64,000 nt of DNA from Ramlibacter sp. WS9 (GCF_003797765.1 NZ_RKMB01000004.1:186001-250000); one strand, 5' to 3'; counted from the stretch's first letter, positions 55,435-63,878 are shown. Notes: generated by a model from the letters alone, not told the origin. Numbers and translations are program-made.

Positions 55435-56508
55435 GTGCACAGCATCCCCCTGCAGCGGCTGAACCCGGCAATCCGCCTCGTCGTGCGCGGCTTCGGCAGC
55501 AGTGAACAAGAGGTCGAAGCGGTGGCTTCCAACCTCATCGAAGCCAACCTCACCGGCCACGATTCGCACGGCATCGGCATGTTGCCGCCTTATGTCGAGG
55601 CCTTCCTCCAAGGTGGGCTCAAGCCCAACGCGCATGTCAGCACCGTGCTCGACGGCGGCACGCTGCTGCGGCTGGACGGCAACGCCGGCTTCGGCCAGGT
55701 CATCGGCCATGAAGCGATGGACCTCGCGATAGGCCGCGCCCGGCAGCATGGCAGCTGCATCGTCGCGTTGGGCAATGCCCACCACCTGGGCCGCATCGGC
55801 GCCTGGGCCGAACAGGCGGCGGCTGCGGGCCTCGTCTCGCTGCACCTGGTCAACGTCGTCTCGCGCGCGATCGTCGCGCCGCACGGCGGCGCCGACGCGC
55901 GTTTCGGCACCAACCCGTTCTGCGCCGGCGTGCCGCTGGCCGGCCGGCCGCCGGTGATCCTGGACTTTGCGACCAGCGTCATCGCGCAAGGCAAGACCCG
56001 CGTCGCGCACAACAAGGGTGAGCTGATCGCCGAAGGCTGCCTGATCGACGACCAGGGCCGCGCGTCACGCGAGCCACGCTTCACCGTCGTGCCGCCGTTC
56101 GGCGCGTTGCTGACCTTCGGCGCCCACAAGGGTTACGGCCTGGCGCTGATGTGCGAACTGCTGGGGGGTGCCTTGGCCGCCGGCATGACGACGCGCGACG
56201 ACGACACCAGCAAGAGGCGCATCCTGAACGGCATGTTCAGCGTGCTGCTCGACCCGCAGGCATTGGGTGACCGGGCGGCTTTCGAAGCCGAAGCGATGGC
56301 GTTTCTCAAATGGGTGCAGGCGTCGCCGCCGCGCGAAGGTTTCGACGGTCCGGTGCAGGTGGCCGGCGACGCTGAGCGGGCGTCCAAGGCCCTGCGCAGC
56401 GCCGAAGGTGTGCCGGTCGACCGCACGACCTGGACCGCGATCCTGGCCGCCGCCGACAAGCTGGGCGTCGGCGCGCGGCGGGTGGACGAAGCCGCAGGCC
56501 GCGCCTGA
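55435..56508 (+). CDS. Ldh2 (malate/L-lactate dehydrogenase) family oxidoreductase
   Basis: The 357-residue NAD(P)-dependent protein has the fold-specific motifs NLTGHDSHGIGMLP (residues 38-51), GNAHHLGRIGAWAE, GGADARFGTNPF and TFGAHKGYGLALMCELLGGALAAG. It is close in pattern to the YbiC subgroup. Family members reduce or oxidise malate, lactate, ureidoglycolate, 2,3-diketogulonate or cyclic imino acids. It starts with GTG at 55435, 12 bp after the binding protein, and is followed by hydroxypyruvate isomerase. Confidence 0.9.
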   Translation: MHSIPLQRLNPAIRLVVRGFGSSEQEVEAVASNLIEANLTGHDSHGIGMLPPYVEAFLQGGLKPNAHVSTVLDGGTLLRLDGNAGFGQVIGHEAMDLAIGRARQHGSCIVALGNAHHLGRIGAWAEQAAAAGLVSLHLVNVVSRAIVAPHGGADARFGTNPFCAGVPLAGRPPVILDFATSVIAQGKTRVAHNKGELIAEGCLIDDQGRASREPRFTVVPPFGALLTFGAHKGYGLALMCELLGGALAAGMTTRDDDTSKRRILNGMFSVLLDPQALGDRAAFEAEAMAFLKWVQASPPREGFDGPVQVAGDAERASKALRSAEGVPVDRTTWTAILAAADKLGVGARRVDEAAGRA

Positions 56509-56517
56509 CCGGCGGTT

Positions 56518-57327
56518 ATGGAGAAACCCCGCGAGCGGAAGGACCGCATCAAACAATCGGTCTGCCAGTGGTGCTTCGACAAGATGCCTCTCGATACTCT
56601 CTGCGCGGCGGCGGCGGCGGGCATGGGCCTGAAGTCGGTGGAACTACTCCAGCCCGAGGATTTTCCCACGCTCAGGAAACACGGGTTGATCTGCGCCATG
56701 GTGATGAACCCCTCGGCCAAGGTCGGCGGGGCGAGTGTCGGCGGGATCCCGAAGGCTTGGAACCGCCTCGAATACCACGATGCGCTCGTACCGGTTTATG
56801 AGGGCCACCTCCAGGCCACGGCGGACGCCGGGTTCCCCAACCTGATTTGCTTCTCCGGCAACCGCGACGGCATGAGCGACGCGCAGGGCCTGGAAAATTG
56901 CGCTGTGGGCCTCAAGCGGATCATGCCACTGGCCGAGAAGCTGGGGGTCACCGTTTGCATCGAACTGCTCAACAGCCGCGTGAACCACAAGGATTACATG
57001 TGCGACCGGACAGAGTGGGGCGTCGAGCTGTGCAAGCGCGTCGGCTCGGACCGCCTCAAGCTGCTCTACGACATCTACCACATGCAGATCATGGAAGGCG
57101 ACGTGATCGCCACGATCCGGCGCTACCACCAGTACATCGGCCACTACCACACGGCCGGCGTTCCCGGCCGCCATGAGTTGGACGAGAACCAGGAGCTGTT
57201 TTACCCGGCCATCGTGCGCGCCATCATGGACACCGGTTACCAGGGGTATCTCGGGCAGGAGTTCGTCCCGCGTGGGCCGGACCCGCTGGCCGCCCTGCGC
57301 GCCGCGGTCGACATCTGCGACGTCTGA
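56518..57327 (+). CDS. Hydroxypyruvate isomerase family protein
   Basis: The 269-residue TIM barrel of the AP-endonuclease-2 fold matches Hyi: VCQWCF at about residue 15-20, CIELLNSRVNHKDYMCD with the metal-binding Glu, LYDIYHMQIMEGD, GHYHTAGVPGRHELDE and GYLGQEFVPRG. Hydroxypyruvate isomerase converts hydroxypyruvate to tartronate semialdehyde; relatives act on sugar acids. It is 9 bp after the Ldh2-type gene and ends the operon. Confidence 0.92.
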   Translation: MEKPRERKDRIKQSVCQWCFDKMPLDTLCAAAAAGMGLKSVELLQPEDFPTLRKHGLICAMVMNPSAKVGGASVGGIPKAWNRLEYHDALVPVYEGHLQATADAGFPNLICFSGNRDGMSDAQGLENCAVGLKRIMPLAEKLGVTVCIELLNSRVNHKDYMCDRTEWGVELCKRVGSDRLKLLYDIYHMQIMEGDVIATIRRYHQYIGHYHTAGVPGRHELDENQELFYPAIVRAIMDTGYQGYLGQEFVPRGPDPLAALRAAVDICDV

Positions 57328-57334
57328 ACGCCGG

Positions 57335-57976
57335 TCAAGCTCGGGCCGCCCAGCGCAGCCCCCGCGACAACAGTTTGCGCATGGGCGCCACTTCGAATTC
57401 CTTGGCAGCATGGCCGAGCGAGCTGTAGAACACCTTGCCCAGTCCATGGCGGCGCTTCCAGGCGACGGGCATGACCACGCCCTCGATCCAGGGGGCATGT
57501 TCGCCCGAAAAGCGGGTCGTGGCGAGCACCTCATTGGACGGGTCCACGTGCATGTAGTACTGCTCGGAGCGGTAGTCGAAATCGTCGATGCCCTCCGTGA
57601 TCGTGTCCCCCCGCACAAGATTGACGCGATAGTCGATGATGTTGCCGGGATGAGCCACCCATTGCCCGCCCGTCATGAACTGGTAGTCGACGGCCTCGCG
57701 AAAGGCATCGCCCATGCCGCCATGAAACCCGCCCAGCCCGGCGCCCGCAAGCACGGCCTGGGTCAGGTTGTCGACTTCCTCTTTCGCGATCTTGGCCATC
57801 GTGCAGATCGGCACGATCAGGCTCATGCCCGCCAACGCGGGATCGGCAAAAGCTTCGGTGGATGTTTCGACGCGCACCTGAAAGCCATCGGCGCGCAGCA
57901 GGTCGCCGACGACGGCGGCGCATTGCTCAGGCTCGTGCTTCGCCCATCCACACCATACGATCAGTGCTTCGCGCAT
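57335..57976 (-). CDS. ThuA-like domain protein
   Basis: The 213-residue protein of the glutamine-amidotransferase-like ThuA family shows VWCGWAKHEPEQCAAVVGDLL, GAGLGGFHGGMGDAFREAVDYQFMTGGQWVAHPG and PVAWKRRHGLGKVFYSSLGH. ThuA proteins work with Gfo/Idh-type enzymes in keto-disaccharide (trehalose and related) metabolism in rhizobia; the reaction is not certain. It is convergent with hydroxypyruvate isomerase (7 bp between stops) and lies downstream of an exported amidohydrolase on its own strand. Confidence 0.88.
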   Translation of the reverse strand: MREALIVWCGWAKHEPEQCAAVVGDLLRADGFQVRVETSTEAFADPALAGMSLIVPICTMAKIAKEEVDNLTQAVLAGAGLGGFHGGMGDAFREAVDYQFMTGGQWVAHPGNIIDYRVNLVRGDTITEGIDDFDYRSEQYYMHVDPSNEVLATTRFSGEHAPWIEGVVMPVAWKRRHGLGKVFYSSLGHAAKEFEVAPMRKLLSRGLRWAARA

Positions 57977-58011
57977 TCGTACCCTCCCGGTCAGTCAGCG
58001 CGCTGCCCCCA

Positions 58012-58040
58012 CCGCACCCGCGAACCGATCGCGGGTGCGG
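58012..58040 (-). terminator. Strong hairpin between the amidohydrolase and ThuA genes
   Basis: CCGCACCCGC (58012-58021) and GCGGGTGCGG (58031-58040) form a perfect 10-bp stem with a 9-nt loop, 15 bp beyond the stop of the amidohydrolase gene. There is no T-run, so it may be a Rho-dependent or processing element rather than an intrinsic terminator. Confidence 0.5.
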
Positions 58041-58055
58041 GCCGGCTGGATCGCG

Positions 58056-59069
58056 CTAGAGCTTGTGCCGGCGATAGAAGCCGAGCGCGTTCTTGTACAT
58101 CACCTTGTCGCGCACGCCGGTGCCGAACGGCGCCAGGTATTCCTCGGCGATCGCGATCTGATTGGCAAATGTCCCATGCAGGTCGATCACCGGCCAGTTG
58201 CTGCCCCAGATCAGGCGGTCGGAGCCGAACGCGGACATCAACACGTCGAAGTGCGCCTTGTAGGCCGACAGGGTCGTGGGCGATGCGAAGACCACGTCAC
58301 CGGGCGCGTACATGTCGTAGAACGACGAGAACTTCATGTACATGTTCGGGCAGGCACTGGCAAGACGGCGGATTTCGAGTTCCCACGTCGGGTCGACCGT
58401 GGGTCCCGTCGCGCCACCCAGGTGGTCGATGATGATGCGCAGGTTGGGCACCGCCGTGCACAGCGCCTGCACCTGGCTCTTGGGGTTCTTGGTTCCGCGG
58501 CTGATGATGTCGAGCGACATGCCACGCTCGGCCAGGTCGCGCAGGTTGGTGAGCTGCGCCGCGGTGAGCGTGATGCCCTCGGCCGGCCCGCTGAGATAGC
58601 CCCGAATGCCCACGAACCGCGAGTCGCCCGCGAAGCGCGCCAGGTCGGCGGTGAACGTCGATGCGCCGATCTCGAGGTTGCCCACGAAGAACGAATAGAA
58701 CGGGTCGTTCTTGACCAGGTCGAGGATCCACTGGTTGTCCGCGACGATGCCACTCGCCTCCACGATGCCTGCCGACACGACCCCTTGCGACTTGGCGAAG
58801 GCCGAGTATTCCGGCGGCAGCACGTCGCGGAAGATCGGGCCTTCGGCGGGTGTGGGCCACGGTATGCCGCCCGGGCGCGACGCCTGCCAGAAGTGGATGT
58901 GCGTCTCGACGATGGGCCGTTTGCCGGCCGGCGCGTTGCGTTCCGCCGCTGCGATCGAAGCCTGCAGCGGATCTTCGTCGCTGCCGCCGCAGGCCGTGGC
59001 AAGCCACGTCATGCCCAGCAGCGCCGCCGCCGCGGCCCAGTACCTCAGGCCCTTGTTCATTGTCTCCAT
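58056..59069 (-). CDS. Exported amidohydrolase family 2 protein, probable lipoprotein
   Basis: The 337-residue protein has a signal segment (residues 1-27) ending LATACGGS, a plausible though not ideal lipobox. The amidohydrolase barrel follows, with the metal pair in VETHIHFWQ, IIIDHLGG and LIWGSNWPVID. Cytoplasmic lactonases of this family are common; a secreted one is unusual and would act on sugar lactones or esters in the periplasm. ATG at 59069 has an AGGAG site. The promoter region upstream has paired operators shared with the divergent epimerase gene. Confidence 0.85.
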   Translation of the reverse strand: METMNKGLRYWAAAAALLGMTWLATACGGSDEDPLQASIAAAERNAPAGKRPIVETHIHFWQASRPGGIPWPTPAEGPIFRDVLPPEYSAFAKSQGVVSAGIVEASGIVADNQWILDLVKNDPFYSFFVGNLEIGASTFTADLARFAGDSRFVGIRGYLSGPAEGITLTAAQLTNLRDLAERGMSLDIISRGTKNPKSQVQALCTAVPNLRIIIDHLGGATGPTVDPTWELEIRRLASACPNMYMKFSSFYDMYAPGDVVFASPTTLSAYKAHFDVLMSAFGSDRLIWGSNWPVIDLHGTFANQIAIAEEYLAPFGTGVRDKVMYKNALGFYRRHKL

Positions 59070-59109
59070 GTCTGTCTCCTTGTCGGGTTGATGAATGTCC
59101 CTGCGGAGG

Positions 59110-59139
59110 ATGGTAAGACCAATTTTGCACATATGTCAA
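59110..59139 (-). promoter_or_regulatory. Predicted promoter of the exported amidohydrolase gene
   Basis: On the minus strand TTGACA (top 59134-59139) and TACCAT (top 59110-59115) are spaced 18 bp. The -35 lies between two operators and the -10 lies in one of them, the same layout as the promoter at 52371-52399. Confidence 0.55.
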
Positions 59140-59151
59140 TTGGCCTTACCA
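59111..59151. promoter_or_regulatory. Paired GntR-type operators between amidohydrolase and epimerase genes
   Basis: TGGTAAGACCAAT (59111-59123) and its inverted form ATTGGCCTTACCA (59139-59151) are 28 bp apart. Each fits the TTGGTnnnACCAA type of FCD-GntR operators, and together they bracket the predicted minus-strand promoter. The first is identical to the site at 52357-52369. Confidence 0.65.
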
Positions 59152-59296
59152 GTTGAGTACGGGCGCAATTGCGGCGCGAACACGGCGAGCCTTTCTAATC
59201 CATCAAGGCACGCGTCGGAAGGGCCCGGCGCCGCCCGGTTGGTTGCTAACATCCGCGCCTCTCGAACGGCCCGTACCCGCTTCCATCCGCACCCGC

Positions 59297-60298
59297 ATGC
59301 CGCAAGCTCATCCTTCCCCGCTGCTTCTCGTCACAGGTGCCACCGGCAAGGTCGGCCGCGCGTTCATCCAGCAGCTGTTGAAGGACGCAGGTTTCGAGCG
59401 ATTTCGCGTGCGTGCGCTTTGCCACAAGCGCACATTGCCCTCGCAAGAGCGCCTGGAGTGCGTGCATGGCTCCATCCAGAACCGCGACGACGTGCAGCGC
59501 GCGCTCGGGGGCGTGACGCACGTACTGCACCTGGCCACCAGCAAGGAAACGCCCGACGACGTGATGGACGTGGCGGTCAAGGGCATGTTCTGGTTACTCG
59601 AAGGCTGCCGCACGAGCGCCACGTTCCGTCAGTTCGTGCTGGTGGGCGGCGACGCCTCCGTCGGCCACTTCTACTACGCGCATCCCGCTCCGGTGGTGGA
59701 GACCCAGCCGCACAGCGCCTACCCCGGTTGCTACGCGCTGTCCAAAGTGTTGGAGGAGGTGATGCTCCAGCAATACCAGATCCAGTACGGCCTGAACGGC
59801 TGCTGCCTGCGCGCGCCCTGGATCATGGAGAAGGACGACTTCCGGTACACGCTGTCGTTCGGCGACGACGTCTTCGGTGGCCCGCGCTGGTGCGAGCTGG
59901 TGCCGGACAGCGAGGCGCGGGACTACGCGCGCATCGGCGCCGTCCCTGTGATGCTCGATCCGGACGGGCTGCCGGTGAAGCGCAACTTCATCCACGTGCA
60001 GGACCTGGTTCAAGCCATCCTGCTGGCCCTGGATGCGCCGCGCGCGCGACAGCAACTGATGAACGTTTGCATGGACGAGCCGATCGACTACGGCGAGCTT
60101 GGCGCCTACCTCGTGCGCACTCGCGGCGTGCCGCTCGTACCCGTGCGCACGCCCTACCGCTCCACGTGGCTGGACAACACCAAGGCGAAGTTTCTGCTGG
60201 GTTGGCACCCGCAGTTCGACATGGCCCGCATGGTCGAGGCCGCGTGGGCGTACGAACGCGCGCCCGACGATCCGCGCACTGTCTGGTACCCCGGCTGA
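59297..60298 (+). CDS. NAD-dependent epimerase/dehydratase family protein
   Basis: The 333-residue extended SDR has the NAD motif LVTGATGKVGRAFIQ (residues 11-25), VLHLAT, and the active-site Tyr and Lys in YALSKVLEE. The C-terminal GWHPQFDMARMVEAAWAYER is typical of sugar-nucleotide and sugar-acid epimerases and dehydrogenases. The start at 59297 puts the Rossmann motif near the N-terminus; the frame is open upstream across the operator region. It is 83 bp before the binding-protein gene. Substrate unknown. Confidence 0.85.
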   Translation: MPQAHPSPLLLVTGATGKVGRAFIQQLLKDAGFERFRVRALCHKRTLPSQERLECVHGSIQNRDDVQRALGGVTHVLHLATSKETPDDVMDVAVKGMFWLLEGCRTSATFRQFVLVGGDASVGHFYYAHPAPVVETQPHSAYPGCYALSKVLEEVMLQQYQIQYGLNGCCLRAPWIMEKDDFRYTLSFGDDVFGGPRWCELVPDSEARDYARIGAVPVMLDPDGLPVKRNFIHVQDLVQAILLALDAPRARQQLMNVCMDEPIDYGELGAYLVRTRGVPLVPVRTPYRSTWLDNTKAKFLLGWHPQFDMARMVEAAWAYERAPDDPRTVWYPG

Positions 60299-60381
60299 AT
60301 TCAGCCGCCCGCCACAGCACCGGGCGGCCCGTGATGCGAGAGTGCTGGCTCGATGAACGACACGAACGCAGGAGAGACGAC

Positions 60382-61353
60382 ATGAACCCGATGAAACGAC
60401 GCAGCTTTGCAGCCATGCTGGCAGGCACAGGCCTGGCATGCATGTGGGCGACGCCGGCCTGGAGCCAGGGCAAGAAGCTGGTGATCGGCTTCGCGCAGAC
60501 CGGCGCCGAGAGCGAATGGCGAACGGCCAACACGGATTCCGTGAAGTCTGCCGCAGCCGCCGCCGGCCATGAGCTGAAGTTTTCCGACGCGCAACAGAAG
60601 CAGGAGAACCAGATCAAGGCGATCCGTTCCTTCATCGCCCAGAAGGTGGACGTCATCATCCTTGCGCCGCTGGTGACGACGGGCTGGGACACCGTGCTCA
60701 AGGAGGCCAAGGCCGCGAAGATTCCCGTCATCCTGGAGAGCCGCAACGTGGTGGTGAAGGATCCGACCACCTGGACCACGTTCGTGGGTTCCGACTTCGT
60801 CGAGGAAGGGCGCCGCGCCGGCAAGTGGCTGCTCGAGCACACGAAGAACACCACCGGCGACGTGAACATCGTCGAGCTACAAGGCACGGTGGGTTCCGAC
60901 CCGGCGATCGATCGCAAGAAGGGCTTCGACGAAGTCATCAAGGCCAATCCGCGCTACAAGGTCATCCGCTCCCAGACCGCCGACTTCACGCGTGCCAAGG
61001 GCAAGGAGGTGATGGAGGCTTTCCTCAAGGCCGAGGGCAAGAAGATCAACGTGCTGTATGCGCACAACGACGACATGGCCATCGGCGCGATCCAGGCGAT
61101 CGAGGAAGCGGGCTTGAAGCCGGCCAAGGACATCCTGGTGATTGGCGTCGACGCGGTCAAGGGCGCGTTCGAAGCGATGATCGCGGGCAAGATGAATGTC
61201 AGTGTCGAATGCAGCCCCCTGCTCGGCCCTCAGCTCATGGAAGCGGCGGTGAAGGCCAAGGCCGGCGAGCCGCTGCCGCGGTGGATCAAATCGATCGAAG
61301 GCGTGTTTCCCGCCGAAGTGGCCGCCAAGGAGTTTCCGAACCGCAAGTACTGA
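60382..61353 (+). CDS. Sugar ABC transporter substrate-binding protein, YtfQ-like (orphan)
   Basis: The 323-residue PBP1 protein has a signal peptide (ending AWSQ), FAQTGAESEWRTANTDSVKSAA, the YtfQ-type ligand lobe, VILAPLVTTGWDTVLKEAK and AHNDDMAIGAIQAIEEAG. YtfQ of E. coli binds galactofuranose and galactopyranose. ATG at 60382 has a GGAGAG site. No permease or ATPase gene is adjacent, so it must share a transporter encoded elsewhere, possibly to the right of this window. Confidence 0.9.
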   Translation: MNPMKRRSFAAMLAGTGLACMWATPAWSQGKKLVIGFAQTGAESEWRTANTDSVKSAAAAAGHELKFSDAQQKQENQIKAIRSFIAQKVDVIILAPLVTTGWDTVLKEAKAAKIPVILESRNVVVKDPTTWTTFVGSDFVEEGRRAGKWLLEHTKNTTGDVNIVELQGTVGSDPAIDRKKGFDEVIKANPRYKVIRSQTADFTRAKGKEVMEAFLKAEGKKINVLYAHNDDMAIGAIQAIEEAGLKPAKDILVIGVDAVKGAFEAMIAGKMNVSVECSPLLGPQLMEAAVKAKAGEPLPRWIKSIEGVFPAEVAAKEFPNRKY

Positions 61354-61389
61354 AAGCAATCCTGCCGGGCCCGGGAGCGAGTGCGCCGT

Positions 61390-61683
61390 TCAGACTCGCT
61401 CCGGCGTGGCGCCTTCGACAGACGCCGGCCCGGCAAGGCGGTCGACCCAGTCCAGCAGCCGCACACCACAATACACCACGTGGCGCCCGCGCGTGGTGAC
61501 GTGTAATCCGCGGCGATGGCGCTGGAAGACAGGCTCACCCACCGCGTCCTCGAAAGCCTTCAGCCGGTGGCTGGCACCCGACAGCGACAGGTGGCAGCGG
61601 CGCGCGGCTTCCGACAGCGAACCCGACTCGGCGCACAGCACCACGAGCCGGATCGAAGCGAGGTCGAGGCGTTGCAGGTTCAT
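61390..61683 (-). CDS. HTH-only LysR-type protein (truncated)
   Basis: The 97-residue product is only the N-terminal winged HTH and linker helix of a LysR regulator (LASIRLVVLCAESGSLSEAARRCHLSLSGASHRLKAFED), with no effector domain; full members have about 300 residues. The next gene on the other strand ends 36 bp away, so the missing part is deleted, not frameshifted. It lies 9 bp after the UxaB-like gene. It may be a decaying remnant, or a small DNA-binding protein still in use. Confidence 0.65.
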   Translation of the reverse strand: MNLQRLDLASIRLVVLCAESGSLSEAARRCHLSLSGASHRLKAFEDAVGEPVFQRHRRGLHVTTRGRHVVYCGVRLLDWVDRLAGPASVEGATPERV

Positions 61684-61692
61684 GGACTGGGT

Positions 61693-62829
61693 TCAGGCAC
61701 CGCTGGCCAGCGCAGCCCGCAGCCGCAATTGCGCAACACCACATTGCAATTCGGCCGCCAGGGCCACGATGGGCGCGAAGCGCCGTTGCTTCTTTTGCGC
61801 GTGGTTCTGCGCGATGTCCGAGATGCGGTGGTCGAGGAATGGGTTGAGCAGCCGCTCCCGCAGGTCGACGAGATAGGCTCGCGCTTCGCCGTGCTGTCCC
61901 AATGCGTCGAACACTGGCAGCACTTCGTCGGCCCAGAACGACTCGAGCTCCACCCGCAGGCCACCGTCGTTCATGGCTTGCTGCACGGTCTCGTCCGGGG
62001 CACGCCCGCCCGCCAGCCAGCGTTCGGCAAGAAGCGTATGGCCGGCGTTCAGCAGGAAAAGCTTGAGCCGCTCGTAGCGTTGCAGATCATCTGTGAGCAG
62101 GATGTCTTCATGCACGCACGGCAGCATCAGCCGGGGATGGCGCTCGATTGCCCACAGCGCATAGGGCTCGGCGACCGCGCCGACGGGGTGCAGCGCCTGG
62201 GACACGATGCGGTCGACCAGCGAATTGGCCCAGACGCAGTGCTCGCCCAGCCAGGCGATGAAGGTTGGGTCGAGCTTCCATTGCGCGGCCAACCCGCACA
62301 CGATGCCCCTCAACACATCGCCGTTGCGTTCGATGAGCTCGCACGGAAAGATAGACAGATCGGCAGCCGGCACGGTTTGCCAACGCTGGTGGAGTAGCAC
62401 CAGCAGCTTGGCTGGAAAGCCGCGCGGAGCATGCGCCGTTTCATTGACCAGCGCCGGCCCGTCCGTGTTGTCCAGCTGGTAGCCGCGATCCGCCGTGTTC
62501 GAGACGATCACCCGCACGCCGCTCTCCATCGCCTCACGCAACGCGGGCCACGAGGCGTCCGCATGCCAGGCCTGCTTCACTGCGCGGCACACCAGATCTT
62601 GCTCGACTCGCTTTCCGTTCCGCAAGCCCCGAATTCGCACCGGATAGCCCTCGCCGGCCGCGAGCGCGGTCAGGCGTTCCGCACTCGCCGGGTTACCCGT
62701 CGTCTGCACGACGGTGATGCCGCCCAGCGCCTTGCCCGTCGCGCCCCGGTCGAGTGCCTGCGATACGAACAGATCGACATGCGCCTGCAGGAACCGGCTG
62801 GTGCCGAACTGGAGGATGGGCTGGGTCAT
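61693..62829 (-). CDS. Mannitol dehydrogenase family protein, tagaturonate reductase (UxaB)-like
   Basis: The 378-residue polyol/uronate dehydrogenase has ILQFGTSRFLQAHVDLF near the N-terminus, VIVSNTADRGY, FPCELIERNGD and VWANSLVDRIV, the catalytic-region signatures of the long-chain mannitol dehydrogenase family. UxaB reduces D-tagaturonate to D-altronate with NADH. ATG at 62829 is chosen; GTG at 62844 would overlap the ADH gene. Pairing with a galactonate-dehydrogenase-like gene supports the role. Confidence 0.85.
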   Translation of the reverse strand: MTQPILQFGTSRFLQAHVDLFVSQALDRGATGKALGGITVVQTTGNPASAERLTALAAGEGYPVRIRGLRNGKRVEQDLVCRAVKQAWHADASWPALREAMESGVRVIVSNTADRGYQLDNTDGPALVNETAHAPRGFPAKLLVLLHQRWQTVPAADLSIFPCELIERNGDVLRGIVCGLAAQWKLDPTFIAWLGEHCVWANSLVDRIVSQALHPVGAVAEPYALWAIERHPRLMLPCVHEDILLTDDLQRYERLKLFLLNAGHTLLAERWLAGGRAPDETVQQAMNDGGLRVELESFWADEVLPVFDALGQHGEARAYLVDLRERLLNPFLDHRISDIAQNHAQKKQRRFAPIVALAAELQCGVAQLRLRAALASGA

Positions 62830-62837
62830 TGGACCGC

Positions 62838-63848
62838 TCAGCACTCCACGATGGCCTTGACGACGCCTCTTGCGGGATCGAGCAGGTGCTTGAAGCCGTC
62901 CGGCACGTCGGCCAGCGGCAGGCGATGCGTGTTGAGCGCCGCGTCGGGAATCTGCCCTGCGCGCATCGCCGTGAGCACGGTTTCGAAATCCTCGGTCGTC
63001 GCGTTGCGGCTGGCGAGCAGCGTGGTCTCGCGCTTGTGGAACTCCGGGTCCGCGAAGCTGATCGCAGCGCCGACGATCGAAATCAGCACGTAGCTGCCGC
63101 CGTGAGCGACGAACTTGAAGCCCCGTTCCATCGCTTTCGGATTGCCCGTCGCATCGAACACGACGTCGAAGTACTCACCGCCGGTCAGCGCGGCCAGTTG
63201 CGCTTCATCGTCTTGCGCGACCTGCACGCAGGCCGCGGTTTGAAGGTGTGCTGCGCAAAAGTCGAGGCGGTCGCGGCGCGTTTCGAGCGCTGTCACCTGC
63301 GCGCCTCGCAATTGGCAGAAGATCATCGCCGCCATCCCGATCGGCCCCGCGCCCACGACCAGCACGCGCTGCGCATCGCGCACCCCGGCACGGCGCGCGG
63401 CGTGGGCCCCGATCGCCAGAAACTCCACCATCGCAGCCTGGTCGAGCGACACGCCCTCGGCCTTGTGCACGAAGTGCTGCGGCACGCAGAGATACTCCGT
63501 GAACGCGCCGTCGCGGTGAACGCCCAACACCTGGATGTTGACGCAGCAGTTCGTCTTGCCCTGGCGGCAGGCGACGCATGTGCCGCAGGAGAGGTACGGC
63601 ATCACGTACACCGTGTCGCCGGCCGCCAGGTGGCTGCCCTTCGGCACTTCCTCCACGACGCCGGACAACTCATGGCCCATGACGCGCGGGTAGTTGAGAT
63701 ACGGCTGGTCGCCTGTGAAGATGTGCAGGTCGGTGCCGCAAACGCCCACGCGCCTGACGCGCAGCAGGACTTCATCGTCTCCGCGTACGGGCATCGGGCG
63801 CTCGTGGGCGCGCAGCGTGCCGGGCGTCTCGCAAATCACTGTCAGCAT
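62838..63848 (-). CDS. Zinc-dependent alcohol dehydrogenase, L-galactonate/L-idonate 5-dehydrogenase-like
   Basis: The 336-residue medium-chain dehydrogenase has catalytic zinc ligands Cys37, His59 and Glu60 (GVCGTD, GHELSG) and a structural zinc set of Cys88, Cys91, Cys94 and Cys102. The NAD motif is VVGAGPIGM near 167. It is similar in pattern to LgoD/YjjN, which oxidises L-galactonate to D-tagaturonate, the substrate of the UxaB-like enzyme in the next gene. Start codon at 63848. Confidence 0.87.
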   Translation of the reverse strand: MLTVICETPGTLRAHERPMPVRGDDEVLLRVRRVGVCGTDLHIFTGDQPYLNYPRVMGHELSGVVEEVPKGSHLAAGDTVYVMPYLSCGTCVACRQGKTNCCVNIQVLGVHRDGAFTEYLCVPQHFVHKAEGVSLDQAAMVEFLAIGAHAARRAGVRDAQRVLVVGAGPIGMAAMIFCQLRGAQVTALETRRDRLDFCAAHLQTAACVQVAQDDEAQLAALTGGEYFDVVFDATGNPKAMERGFKFVAHGGSYVLISIVGAAISFADPEFHKRETTLLASRNATTEDFETVLTAMRAGQIPDAALNTHRLPLADVPDGFKHLLDPARGVVKAIVEC

Positions 63849-63878
63849 GGATTCCTGGTTCCGGTTTTGTTAGCCGTT

